NCBI GenBank assembly: GCA_017631215.1
Contig: JAGBTR010000300.1
Coordinates: 1-6,920 of the forward strand
Reading direction: 5' to 3'
Source: Clostridia bacterium
Lineage (GTDB): Bacteria > Bacillota > Clostridia > Oscillospirales > CAG-272
Length of the DNA stretch: 6,920 nucleotides
This document shows positions 1-6,352 of the stretch, one piece after another. The notes under the pieces were generated by a model that saw nothing but the letters and a program-made list of their open reading frames with translations, had not been told where the DNA came from and ran no database searches. How positions within the stretch are numbered: the stretch's first letter is position 1; each line of letters opens with the position of its first letter. The translations under genes and the position numbers were made by a program.

Positions 1-194
1 ACCCCATCGTCTACACCCGCCGTATGCGCTTTGAGGGCGGCGAGGAGCGCGATATGCCCAACGCCGAGCGTCCGTTTTTGCTGATGGAGGACGGCAAACC
101 CGTCTGCCTCTACCTCGCAACGGGCAAGGGAGGCGCGCCGTATGCGCTGGAGCATTCGTGGAATCAGGCGATTCCGTGCCAATGGAATCGATAA
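1..194 (+). CDS. C-terminal fragment, possible beta-propeller glycosidase
   Basis: This is the 3' end of a gene that begins outside the window. The open frame starts at base 3 and ends at TAA 192-194, leaving 63 codons. The visible peptide contains ERPFLLMEDGKPVCLYLATG, followed by a Trp-containing tail ending in CQWNR. The pattern ERP-x-LL-x-(D/E)-x-G-x-P, then a hydrophobic strand, resembles the last blade of five-bladed beta-propeller glycosidases (GH43/GH117-like proteins), where the incoming line reports on the price of a sugar-binding strand near the C-terminus. That resemblance is from memory of the family and rests on one short motif; no catalytic residue is visible. A terminator follows two bases after the stop, so this is the last gene of its transcript. 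The two large genes downstream are also carbohydrate proteins, which agrees with the call. It could equally be another sugar-acting protein with a beta-rich end. Confidence 0.5.
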   Translation, partial: PIVYTRRMRFEGGEERDMPNAERPFLLMEDGKPVCLYLATGKGGAPYALEHSWNQAIPCQWNR

Positions 195-195
195 G

Positions 196-234
196 AAAGC
201 CCCCGACGGAGAAACGTCTGTCGGGGCTTTTTTT
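196..234 (+). terminator. Intrinsic terminator after the left-edge gene
   Basis: Arms 196-210 and 217-230 pair over about 14 bp, with one bulged C and one G-U pair, around the loop GAAACG. Seven T residues (228-234) follow. The outer AAA/TTT pairs would let it work to some degree in both directions. It starts directly after the TAA at 192-194, so it closes the left-edge gene. Confidence 0.9.
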
Positions 235-322
235 CTTGACAATCGGTGTCGCTCTCGGTGTGGGAAGACTCTGTGAGGTCCCATTATTATATGAAAGAAA
301 TATTCTGCCGCCTGCGTCCGTT

Positions 323-377
323 GCGGTGGCGGCGTGCGGGCGCGTCACCGCCGCGAATTTTCTCGGACGAAATCGTC
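323..377. promoter_or_regulatory. Inverted repeats upstream of the beta-helix gene promoter
   Basis: Two short inverted repeats lie between the upstream terminator and the -35 box at 386. The first is GCGGTG (323-328) with CACCGC (346-351), a 6-bp match around 17 bases in a very GC-rich patch. The second is GACGA (366-370) and TCGTC (373-377) around AA, ending 8 bases before the -35 box. Their position suits an activator or repressor site, but arms this short can occur by chance in GC-rich DNA. No regulator family is recognised. The rest of 235-385 shows nothing else I can support. Confidence 0.25.
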
Positions 378-385
378 AAAAGGGG

Positions 386-414
386 TTGCAATTTGCGGCA
401 AAGGGTGTTATAAT
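386..414 (+). promoter_or_regulatory. Sigma-A type promoter of the beta-helix gene
   Basis: The -35 box TTGCAA (386-391) and a perfect -10 box TATAAT (409-414) are separated by exactly 17 bases. TG at 406-407 gives an extended -10. Transcription should start near 420-422, leaving a leader of about 34 bases before the ATG at 455. The leader carries the ribosome binding site AAGGGAG (441-447), 7 bases before the start. Confidence 0.85.
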
Positions 415-454
415 GAGGGCAAGCGACGAATGCCGCTGAGAAGGGAGATCGAAT

Positions 455-3172
455 ATGCTTTATTCCGCAAAATATTATACCAAAGACAATATTGTCGCCG
501 ATATCTGCGCGACGGATGCCCCCTATCTTGCCGACCCCACGGGCGAGCGCGACAGCACTGAGGCGCTCCGAGCGGCGCTGACCGCTTGTAGCGAGCTGGG
601 CGGCGGCGTGGTCTATCTGCCCGCAGGTCGCTATCTGGTGACGGATACCATCACCATTCCCGCAGGCTGCGTGCTTGAGGGCGACTGGCAGGATCCCAAC
701 GAGACCGATGCCCCCGAATACGGCACCATCATCATCGCCAAGCCCGCGCCGCTGACCTCGGAGCAGATGGACGCGCGCGATGCGAGCCCGCTTATGAATA
801 TGGAGGGGCGCTGCGGTATGATCGGTCTGACCTTCTACTATCCCGAGCAGAGCGTCGAGCGCATCGTTCCTTACGGCTATACCATTTACAGCGAGGCACC
901 GCGTCAGGCGGCGCTGCGCGATATTACGATGATCAACTCCTACCGCGGCATCGGCGTTGGCGCGCTGGGTCTGCGCGGACACGAGCTGATGCAGAACGAG
1001 TCCATCCGCATCTGCGCGCTGGACACCGCCATCGAGATGTACCGCTCGACCGAGGTCGGTAATACGGTCGATATCGACGTCTCGCCCCGCTACTGGACGG
1101 AGGCGGGCTGTGGCTTTGCTTGCAAGAACGCGACCGCACTGCGCGACTTCTGCCGCGAGCATACGATGGGCATCATCATCCAGCAGCTCGACGACGAGCA
1201 TCTGAGCACGCTTCGTATCGATTGCTGTCGCACCGCCATTTATCTGCCGCGCATCAAAAACCCCGGCCAGCAGGGCTTCTGGGGCTTGATCTATGACGTT
1301 GACATCAAGGATTCGATGTACGGTATCGTTGTTGAGGAACTGTCTGCCTCGATTGGTGCCGTCATCGCCAAGGCTCGCATCGACGCGAGCGTCAAGGCCA
1401 TCGTCAACTCCTCGCGCGCCAGCACGCTCAAGCTCTCGGGCATTGAGCTTGTGGGCAAGGGAAGCGTGCATAGCGAGGGCGGCAGTACGATGTGGGACAA
1501 GGACACCGATCTGTCTGCTTACGATATCCCCTACGGCAAGTATCAAAAGCCCGCGCCCTATCTGTACACCGCCGAGATCAAGTCTCGCTCCGCGACGGGC
1601 GAGGACGTTTCGTCTTTGATTCAGAAGACGCTGGACGAGGCGGCGGCTACGGGCGGTGTCGTCTATATCCCCGCGGGCGTTTATACCGTCTGCTCGACGC
1701 TCCGCGTTCCCGCAGGCGTTCAGCTGCGCGGTCCGACACCCGTCTTTGTGCGTGACACCTCGACGGGCGCACCCAACGGCTGTGTGCTGCTCACCTACGT
1801 GCGCGACGGCGCGACGATCGAGCTGGGCGAGAATGCGGGCGTGTACGGTCTGCGAATCTTCTGCCCCATTTACGATACCGCAACGGCCAAGCGTCTGCTG
1901 GAGGCGGGTGATGCGGTGACGACCTCGTGCGTCGGCATCAAGGGTCTTGGCAAGGGTGTCTACACCTACAACGTCGGCGTGACGGCAACGATGGTCGGTA
2001 TCGACTTCTCGGGCTGCGACGGTCATATGATCAAGCAGACCTTTGGCTGCGTCTATCACAAATTCGCCATCGTCGGCGGTCGCGGCGGCGTGGTCGAGTC
2101 CTGCCTCAATAACCCCCACTTCATCAACCGCCAGAACTTCGCAGGTCTTGGCTATTGTAATGAAAAATACGTCGACCCCAAGGCGTGGGAGGGGCTGTGC
2201 AGCGTGGACGAGTCGGGCACGCGCGGCGTGGGCTTCGCGCTGCTCCGTGATGACGTGCTCCGCAGATATTGCACTATGGTACACGTGGTCGACGCCGAGG
2301 ACGAGGTCATCAATAACATCTTTATGTACGCCCCCTATCGTCTCGTCTCCGTGACGGGCTCGACCGCCAAGCTGCTCAACACCTCGGCGGACTTCGTCGG
2401 CTTCGGCTCGGTCTATCACGCGGAGAAGGGGAGCGACGTGACCGTCATCAACGCGCTCCGCTCGGCGGGCGACTCGATCGAGTGCGACGAGGACGCCAAG
2501 CTGATCCTGCACAACCGCATCAACACCGAGATCTATTTCGAGGGCAGCTTCGATTCGGCAAACGGCAACTTGGATACGTTCGATTTCACCGTCAGCGACA
2601 AGACCTACCTTGCTCCCGAGGACAGTATGGACGGCGTGTCGGCGGTTGACTTGAACACCGACCCCGCCTACGTCAAGCAGGGCAACTGCTCCTACAAGCA
2701 TACGGCACGCCCCGACCCCGAGCGCGCGACCGACGTTCTGTATGAGCATCATTTCGCGCCGCTGGATATCTCGCGCTATATGAACCGCGACGGCTATCTG
2801 CATATGTGGGTCTATATGAAGGATATGAGTACCCAGCTCTGGGGCGGTGATATTCGCATCACAAGCTGCGATTCGCCCGATAATTACGCGGCGCTGTGGG
2901 TCGCAACCTCCTATTTGACGCACGATGGCTGGAACGAGGTCTGGCTGTCGCTGGCCGATGCCAAGCGCTACGGCGGCGGTGCGTTTGATCCCACCAAGGT
3001 GAACTATCTGCGTATGCAGACGGTGCATAATCCTACGCGCAACCACGGCGACGTCTATATCGACGACGTCTACTTCTGCACCGCCGTGTCGGATAAGATC
3101 CGCAAGCCCATCGAGCAGTCGGATACGAGCGAGCCGACCGAGCCCTGCAAGCCCATTGCGATTGATTTCTGA
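455..3172 (+). CDS. Double right-handed beta-helix protein (pectate lyase superfamily), cytoplasmic
   Basis: A 905-residue protein, start ATG at 455 chosen because AAGGGAG (441-447) lies 7 bases upstream and promoter spacing fits. Residues 26-78 (ADPTGERDSTEAL, then GGGVVYLPAGRYLV and IPAGCVLEG) match the start of Pectate_lyase_3/GH55-like beta-helices. Residues 379-427 repeat it (SATGEDVSSLIQ, GGVVYIPAGVY, VPAGVQLRG), so two helix modules run in tandem, roughly 20-345 and 375-690, the architecture known from GH55 exo-beta-1,3-glucanases. Residues about 695-876 form a beta-rich domain ending DVYIDDVYF, like a carbohydrate-binding jelly roll. A Ser/Thr/Pro/Glu-rich tail ends the protein. The N-terminus (MLYSAKYYTKDN) has no signal peptide or membrane segment, and there are more than 20 cysteines, which suggests a cytoplasmic location. 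The fold is a confident call; the activity (glycosidase, lyase or epimerase) is unknown, and catalytic residues cannot be assigned by eye. It is monocistronic between its own promoter and terminator. Confidence 0.85.
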   Translation: MLYSAKYYTKDNIVADICATDAPYLADPTGERDSTEALRAALTACSELGGGVVYLPAGRYLVTDTITIPAGCVLEGDWQDPNETDAPEYGTIIIAKPAPLTSEQMDARDASPLMNMEGRCGMIGLTFYYPEQSVERIVPYGYTIYSEAPRQAALRDITMINSYRGIGVGALGLRGHELMQNESIRICALDTAIEMYRSTEVGNTVDIDVSPRYWTEAGCGFACKNATALRDFCREHTMGIIIQQLDDEHLSTLRIDCCRTAIYLPRIKNPGQQGFWGLIYDVDIKDSMYGIVVEELSASIGAVIAKARIDASVKAIVNSSRASTLKLSGIELVGKGSVHSEGGSTMWDKDTDLSAYDIPYGKYQKPAPYLYTAEIKSRSATGEDVSSLIQKTLDEAAATGGVVYIPAGVYTVCSTLRVPAGVQLRGPTPVFVRDTSTGAPNGCVLLTYVRDGATIELGENAGVYGLRIFCPIYDTATAKRLLEAGDAVTTSCVGIKGLGKGVYTYNVGVTATMVGIDFSGCDGHMIKQTFGCVYHKFAIVGGRGGVVESCLNNPHFINRQNFAGLGYCNEKYVDPKAWEGLCSVDESGTRGVGFALLRDDVLRRYCTMVHVVDAEDEVINNIFMYAPYRLVSVTGSTAKLLNTSADFVGFGSVYHAEKGSDVTVINALRSAGDSIECDEDAKLILHNRINTEIYFEGSFDSANGNLDTFDFTVSDKTYLAPEDSMDGVSAVDLNTDPAYVKQGNCSYKHTARPDPERATDVLYEHHFAPLDISRYMNRDGYLHMWVYMKDMSTQLWGGDIRITSCDSPDNYAALWVATSYLTHDGWNEVWLSLADAKRYGGGAFDPTKVNYLRMQTVHNPTRNHGDVYIDDVYFCTAVSDKIRKPIEQSDTSEPTEPCKPIAIDF

Positions 3173-3178
3173 TTTGTC

Positions 3179-3220
3179 TGCCCACCTGTGACTTTGGGTC
3201 GCGGGTGGGCATTTTCTTTT
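3179..3220 (+). terminator. Intrinsic terminator after the beta-helix gene
   Basis: TGCCCACC (3179-3186) pairs with GGTGGGCA (3204-3211). The stem continues inward through 3192/3198 with G-U pairs, giving about 14 bp around a 5-base loop. TTTTCTTTT follows, then a further T run near 3223-3229. The hairpin begins 7 bases after the TGA at 3170-3172 and separates this gene from the mannosidase unit. Confidence 0.92.
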
Positions 3221-3250
3221 GCTTTTTTTGCTGAATTTTTCACAAAAGAC

Positions 3251-3279
3251 TTGCATTTTGCTTGCGCTTTTGGTATAAT
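3251..3279 (+). promoter_or_regulatory. Sigma-A type promoter of the alpha-mannosidase gene
   Basis: The -35 box TTGCAT (3251-3256) and the perfect -10 box TATAAT (3274-3279) are 17 bases apart, with TG at 3271-3272 as an extended -10. The start of transcription should be near 3285-3287. The sequence around the -35 box (CAAAAG, then TTGCA, then TTTGC) closely resembles the same part of the promoter at 386-414. This promoter rules out translation from upstream in-frame codons near 3188, which would lie before the transcript start. Confidence 0.88.
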
Positions 3280-3290
3280 TTCCCTAAGGT

Positions 3291-3302
3291 GGGATCGATC
3301 CC
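3291..3302. promoter_or_regulatory. Perfect 12-base palindrome, candidate operator
   Basis: GGGATCGATCCC is a perfect palindrome centred on CG. It begins 12 bases after the -10 box, so it covers roughly +5 to +17 of the predicted transcript, where a bound repressor would block RNA polymerase. LacI-family repressors, common regulators of sugar genes, often bind palindromes with a central CG; linking this site to them is inference, and no regulator gene is in the window. With GGT (3288-3290) and ACC (3304-3306) it could also fold as a 9-bp RNA stem with one bulge, but an RNA stem would have no loop, so a DNA site is more likely. Confidence 0.45.
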
Positions 3303-3314
3303 GACCAAATAAAT

Positions 3315-3339
3315 CCGAGATTGCCACGGCGGCTCTCGG
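3315..3339 (+). promoter_or_regulatory. Leader hairpin abutting the mannosidase ribosome binding site
   Basis: CCGAGA (3315-3320) pairs with TCTCGG (3334-3339), and inside it GCC (3323-3325) pairs with GGC (3331-3333) around ACGGC, leaving a TT bulge. The stem ends one base before the Shine-Dalgarno site at 3341. An alternative pairing, TTGCC (3321-3325) with GGCAA (3338-3342), excludes the first and takes in the first two bases of that site. The structure may stabilise the message or adjust translation; no riboswitch class is recognised. Confidence 0.35.
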
Positions 3340-3340
3340 C

Positions 3341-3347
3341 AAGGAGG
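3341..3347 (+). promoter_or_regulatory. Ribosome binding site that fixes the mannosidase start
   Basis: AAGGAGG is a near-perfect complement of the 16S rRNA 3' end, 5 bases before ATG 3353. The same frame is open back to an ATG at 3188, but that codon lies inside the preceding terminator, upstream of the promoter, and has no such site. The true start is therefore 3353. Confidence 0.93.
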
Positions 3348-3352
3348 AACAT

Positions 3353-6157
3353 ATGTCACTGGAAGACAAGATTTTGCAAGCAAAGGGCTGCGGTGGCGGC
3401 TCGTGGGCCGCTCGCATTTATGCTGAGCTTGGCTATGCTGCGGCTGTTTCGGCTGCCAACGGTCACGCTTATGACGAGCTGGTTGAAAAGGCGTGTGATA
3501 CGTTGCTTGAGGGTGCGCTCCGCGAGGGAAGAGTGGTCACCATGTCCGTCGCGCAGGCGGCGGAGGCTGTGCTTATGCCCATGGCTGAGCTGGCGAAGTC
3601 CTATAAGGTGCACTGCGTCTCGCACGCGCACATTGATATGAACTGGCAGTGGGGCTTCCAGGAGACGGCTGCGGTCACGGTAGATACCTTCCGCACCATT
3701 CTGGATCTGATGAAGGAGTATCCCGACCTCACCTTCGGTCAGTCGCAGGCATCCACCTACCAGATCATCGAGGAGTATGCGCCCGAAATGCTCGAGGAGA
3801 TCAAGCAGCGCATCCACGAGGGTCGCTGGGAGGTCACGGCCTCGACGTGGGTCGAGACGGACAAGAATATGCCCAACGGCGAATCTCTTGCGCGTCATAT
3901 CCTTTACACCAAGAGATATCTGTCGAAGCTGCTCGACATCCCTGCCGAGTCGCTCAACCTCGACTTTGAGCCCGATACCTTCGGTCACAACATCACCGTG
4001 CCCGAGATCTGCGCCAAGGGCGGTGTCAAGTATTACTACCACTGCCGCGGTAATCGCAGCGATGAGTTCGTCTACCGCTGGCGCGCCCGCTCGGGTGCCG
4101 AGCTGCTCGTCTGGCGTGAGCCCGAATGGTACAACTACGTCATCGATCCGGAAATGTTCCGCAAGGTGCCCGGCCTTTGCGCGCGCTATGATATGAAGTC
4201 TTATCTGTCGGTCTACGGCGTGGGCGACCACGGCGGCGGCCCGACCAGACGCGACGTTGAGCGCCTGATGGCCATCAACTCCTGGCCCGTCATGCCCACG
4301 CTCGTCTTCAGCACCTACGGCGCCTTCTTTGCCGAGCTGGAGGCACAGCGCGAGAAGTTCCCCATCATAGAGGGCGAGCTCAACTTTATCTTCACGGGCT
4401 GCTACACCACCCAGACGCGTATCAAGATGGCCAACCGCATCGCCGAGGACCGTATGTACGAGTCCGAGATGATCAGCTCGGCCGCCAACGTGCTGGCGGA
4501 CGGTGCGCGCTACAACGCAAGCTTTGCCAAGGCGTGGGAGCAGATTCTGTTCAACCATTTCCACGATATCCTGCCCGGCTCGGGTGTTATCGATACCCGT
4601 GAGTACGCGCTCGGTCACTTCCAGCGCGCCATGGCCGCCATTCAGACCAATGCCAACCGCGCTATGCGTGCGCTGGCTGAGGCCATTGATACCTCGTCCA
4701 TTCCCGTCGAGCATTTCACCGACTCCGTTTCGGAGGGCGCCGCTGTCGGTTTCGCCACCGATCAGGCTCGCCACTATCAGATGCCTCGCGCCGAGAGAGG
4801 TATGGGACAGAAGCGTGTGTTCCATCTGTTCAACAGCACGCAGTACGATTTCGACGGCGTGACCGATATCACCGTTTGGGACTGGGGCTGCAATGCCGCT
4901 CGCGCCGTCTTTACCGATACGGACGGCAACGCGGCTGATTCCAGATGCTTTGGCAATGATCTGCCTTATATGGGTCACCGCTATAAGACCTACGCCGTTC
5001 ACGTCAAGGTGCCGGCAATGGGCTACGCCACCTACGTGCTCGACCAGAAGGAAGCGCCCGAGTTTGAGGCCCCCGTGGCACAGAGACATCACACCCACTT
5101 CGACGATTATACCGACGATGATATCGTCATGGAGAACGATAAGATCCGCGCCACCTTCGACCACGGCACGATGCAGCTCATCTCGCTGGTCGATAAGAAG
5201 ACGGGTGAGGATATGATCGGTCTGCCCAGCGCGACCTTCCGCCTCATCCAGGAGAACGTCGTTCACCATATGACCTCCTGGCGCGTGGGTGATGCGATGA
5301 CCGTCGAGAATCTCAACGAGACCAAGAATGTTGTTGTCAGCGAGATCAATCTCGGTGCGGTTCGCAAGATCGTCCGCTATGCGCTTTCGTTCGGTCAGCG
5401 CTCCAGACTCAACGTGGCCGTCATTCTGAACGATGGCAGCTCGATGCTGGATTTCGATATCAGCGTGGACTTCCACGAGGTCTGCGGTGGTGAGAACATT
5501 CCTCAGCTCAACTTCATCGCGCCCGTGGGCTATGCGGTTGCAAACTACCGCTATGACGTGCCGTTCGGTACGATCGACCGCCCCGAGATCCAGCACGACG
5601 TGCCCGCCAACTCTTACGCGGCCGCCATCTCGACCGACGGCGAGGATAAGCCCTCGGTGATGGTCGTGACCGATACCAAGTACGGCTTCCGCGGTGCGAA
5701 CAACGCCATCGCCGTAACGCTTATTCGCGCATCCCGCGATCCCGATCCGTACCCCGAGTACGGCAAGCATAACATCCGCATCGGTGTCGGTATCGTTGAC
5801 GGCGTTGCCAACGCTACGCTGAATGAGACCGCATCGCATTACGTCCACCCGCTGGCTGTTTGCTCGGCTCGCGCGGGCAAGGGCACGCTGCCGATGGACG
5901 GTCAGTTCCTCAAGGTCGAGGGCGACGTTCGTATCAGCGCGGTCAAGACGGCCGAGGACGTGGACGGCGTGATCGTCCGTCTGTCCGATATCAACGGCAA
6001 GGGTGGTGAGTTCAAGCTGACCTTCGCAAAGGCCGTCGCGTCGGCGCAGGAGACCGATCTGAACGAGAATGTGATCGCAGATCTCAAGACCGTCGGCAAT
6101 GACGTTTGCGCCTGCGTTGAGGCGTTCGGCGTTAAGACGGTACTCGTCCGTTTCTGA
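3353..6157 (+). CDS. GH38 family alpha-mannosidase, cytoplasmic
   Basis: A 934-residue retaining alpha-mannosidase of glycoside hydrolase family 38, a zinc enzyme that releases mannose from oligosaccharide ends. The catalytic domain spans about residues 84-355. HAHID (91-95) supplies metal ligands H93 and D95. PDTFGHN (207-213) supplies D208, the nucleophile and metal ligand. HFHDILPG (402-409) supplies ligand H404 in the middle helical domain (about 360-450). These assignments transfer from Drosophila Golgi mannosidase II H90, D92, D204 and H471. A glycine-rich loop, GVGDHGGGPT (289-298), matches the GDGGGGPT motif of the bacterial/Man2C1 branch with one Gly replaced by His. Residues about 485-934 form the C-terminal beta-sandwich region. 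Length is near that of known bacterial members (about 880-900). There is no signal peptide, so it should act in the cytoplasm on imported sugars. Exact linkage preference cannot be read from sequence. It has its own promoter and a candidate operator. Confidence 0.95.
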   Translation: MSLEDKILQAKGCGGGSWAARIYAELGYAAAVSAANGHAYDELVEKACDTLLEGALREGRVVTMSVAQAAEAVLMPMAELAKSYKVHCVSHAHIDMNWQWGFQETAAVTVDTFRTILDLMKEYPDLTFGQSQASTYQIIEEYAPEMLEEIKQRIHEGRWEVTASTWVETDKNMPNGESLARHILYTKRYLSKLLDIPAESLNLDFEPDTFGHNITVPEICAKGGVKYYYHCRGNRSDEFVYRWRARSGAELLVWREPEWYNYVIDPEMFRKVPGLCARYDMKSYLSVYGVGDHGGGPTRRDVERLMAINSWPVMPTLVFSTYGAFFAELEAQREKFPIIEGELNFIFTGCYTTQTRIKMANRIAEDRMYESEMISSAANVLADGARYNASFAKAWEQILFNHFHDILPGSGVIDTREYALGHFQRAMAAIQTNANRAMRALAEAIDTSSIPVEHFTDSVSEGAAVGFATDQARHYQMPRAERGMGQKRVFHLFNSTQYDFDGVTDITVWDWGCNAARAVFTDTDGNAADSRCFGNDLPYMGHRYKTYAVHVKVPAMGYATYVLDQKEAPEFEAPVAQRHHTHFDDYTDDDIVMENDKIRATFDHGTMQLISLVDKKTGEDMIGLPSATFRLIQENVVHHMTSWRVGDAMTVENLNETKNVVVSEINLGAVRKIVRYALSFGQRSRLNVAVILNDGSSMLDFDISVDFHEVCGGENIPQLNFIAPVGYAVANYRYDVPFGTIDRPEIQHDVPANSYAAAISTDGEDKPSVMVVTDTKYGFRGANNAIAVTLIRASRDPDPYPEYGKHNIRIGVGIVDGVANATLNETASHYVHPLAVCSARAGKGTLPMDGQFLKVEGDVRISAVKTAEDVDGVIVRLSDINGKGGEFKLTFAKAVASAQETDLNENVIADLKTVGNDVCACVEAFGVKTVLVRF

Positions 6158-6175
6158 TCTCTACATTTATATTAT

Positions 6176-6206
6176 ATATCGGGGGATGCACCGCATCCTC
6201 CGATAT
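6176..6206 (+). terminator. Terminator-like hairpin after the mannosidase gene
   Basis: Arms 6176-6189 and 6193-6206 pair over 14 bp with one G-U pair around the loop ACC. It begins 18 bases after the TGA. The following bases, TGCTTTAG, are a poor T-tract compared with the other two terminators in the window. The insertion sequence begins about here, so the original T-tract may have been separated from the stem. It could also belong to the insertion sequence end. Confidence 0.55.
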
Positions 6207-6253
6207 TGCTTTAGTGCCTTTAGGCAGTTGAGCGCGAAGCGCGAAACAGACAA

Positions 6254-6272
6254 CCACCCGCTATGCGGGTGG
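6254..6272 (+). repeat. Left-end hairpin of the IS200-type element
   Basis: CCACCCGC (6254-6261) and GCGGGTGG (6265-6272) form a perfect 8-bp stem with the 3-base loop TAT. In this family TnpA recognises such subterminal hairpins as single-stranded DNA. Two smaller hairpins lie just upstream: TGCCT/AGGCA (6215-6226) and GCGC-GAA-GCGC (6232-6242). Which one TnpA binds, and where it cuts, is not visible. Confidence 0.7.
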
Positions 6273-6282
6273 GCAACAAAGG

Positions 6283-6314
6283 TTATACCAAAAAATCTCC
6301 TAATGTGGTACAAT
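6283..6314 (+). promoter_or_regulatory. Probable weak promoter of tnpA
   Basis: TACAAT (6309-6314) with TG at 6306-6307 makes a fair extended -10 box. The best upstream match is TTATAC (6283-6288), 20 bases away, which is a weak -35 at poor spacing. Weak expression is usual for IS200 transposases. Start would be near 6321, about 32 bases before the gene. Confidence 0.45.
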
Positions 6315-6352
6315 AAGAAGCTCAAGTCTATTGCAACACGAAAGGAGAAAGA

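Noticed and set aside
236..264. TTGACA at 236-241 as a -35 box
   Set aside because: The bases at the correct spacing (about 259-264, TGTGGG) do not resemble a -10 box, and it directly follows the terminator T-tract.
291..413. A 40-codon open frame (MKEIFCRLRPLRWRRAG start) in the intergenic region
   Set aside because: It has only a distant GAGG as a ribosome site, no promoter of its own that I can support, and its stop lies inside the -10 box of the next gene.
158..439. A 93-codon plus-strand frame overlapping the end of the left-edge gene
   Set aside because: It starts inside that gene, reads through the terminator hairpin and across the promoter, and has no ribosome site or family resemblance.
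287..3256. A 989-codon open frame on the minus strand opposite the beta-helix gene
   Set aside because: It is rich in Val, Asp, Arg, His and Ala with no recognisable domain, has no ribosome binding site before its ATG, and runs through both a terminator and a promoter of the plus-strand gene. Long antisense frames are expected opposite GC-rich genes that avoid TTA, CTA and TCA codons.
3188..3352. N-terminal extension of the mannosidase by 55 residues
   Set aside because: The extra codons lie within the preceding terminator and promoter, and the strong AAGGAGG site points to ATG 3353.
3356..5848. An 830-codon open frame on the minus strand opposite the alpha-mannosidase
   Set aside because: Same low-information composition and no family match, while the plus-strand frame is a clear GH38 enzyme with promoter and ribosome binding site.
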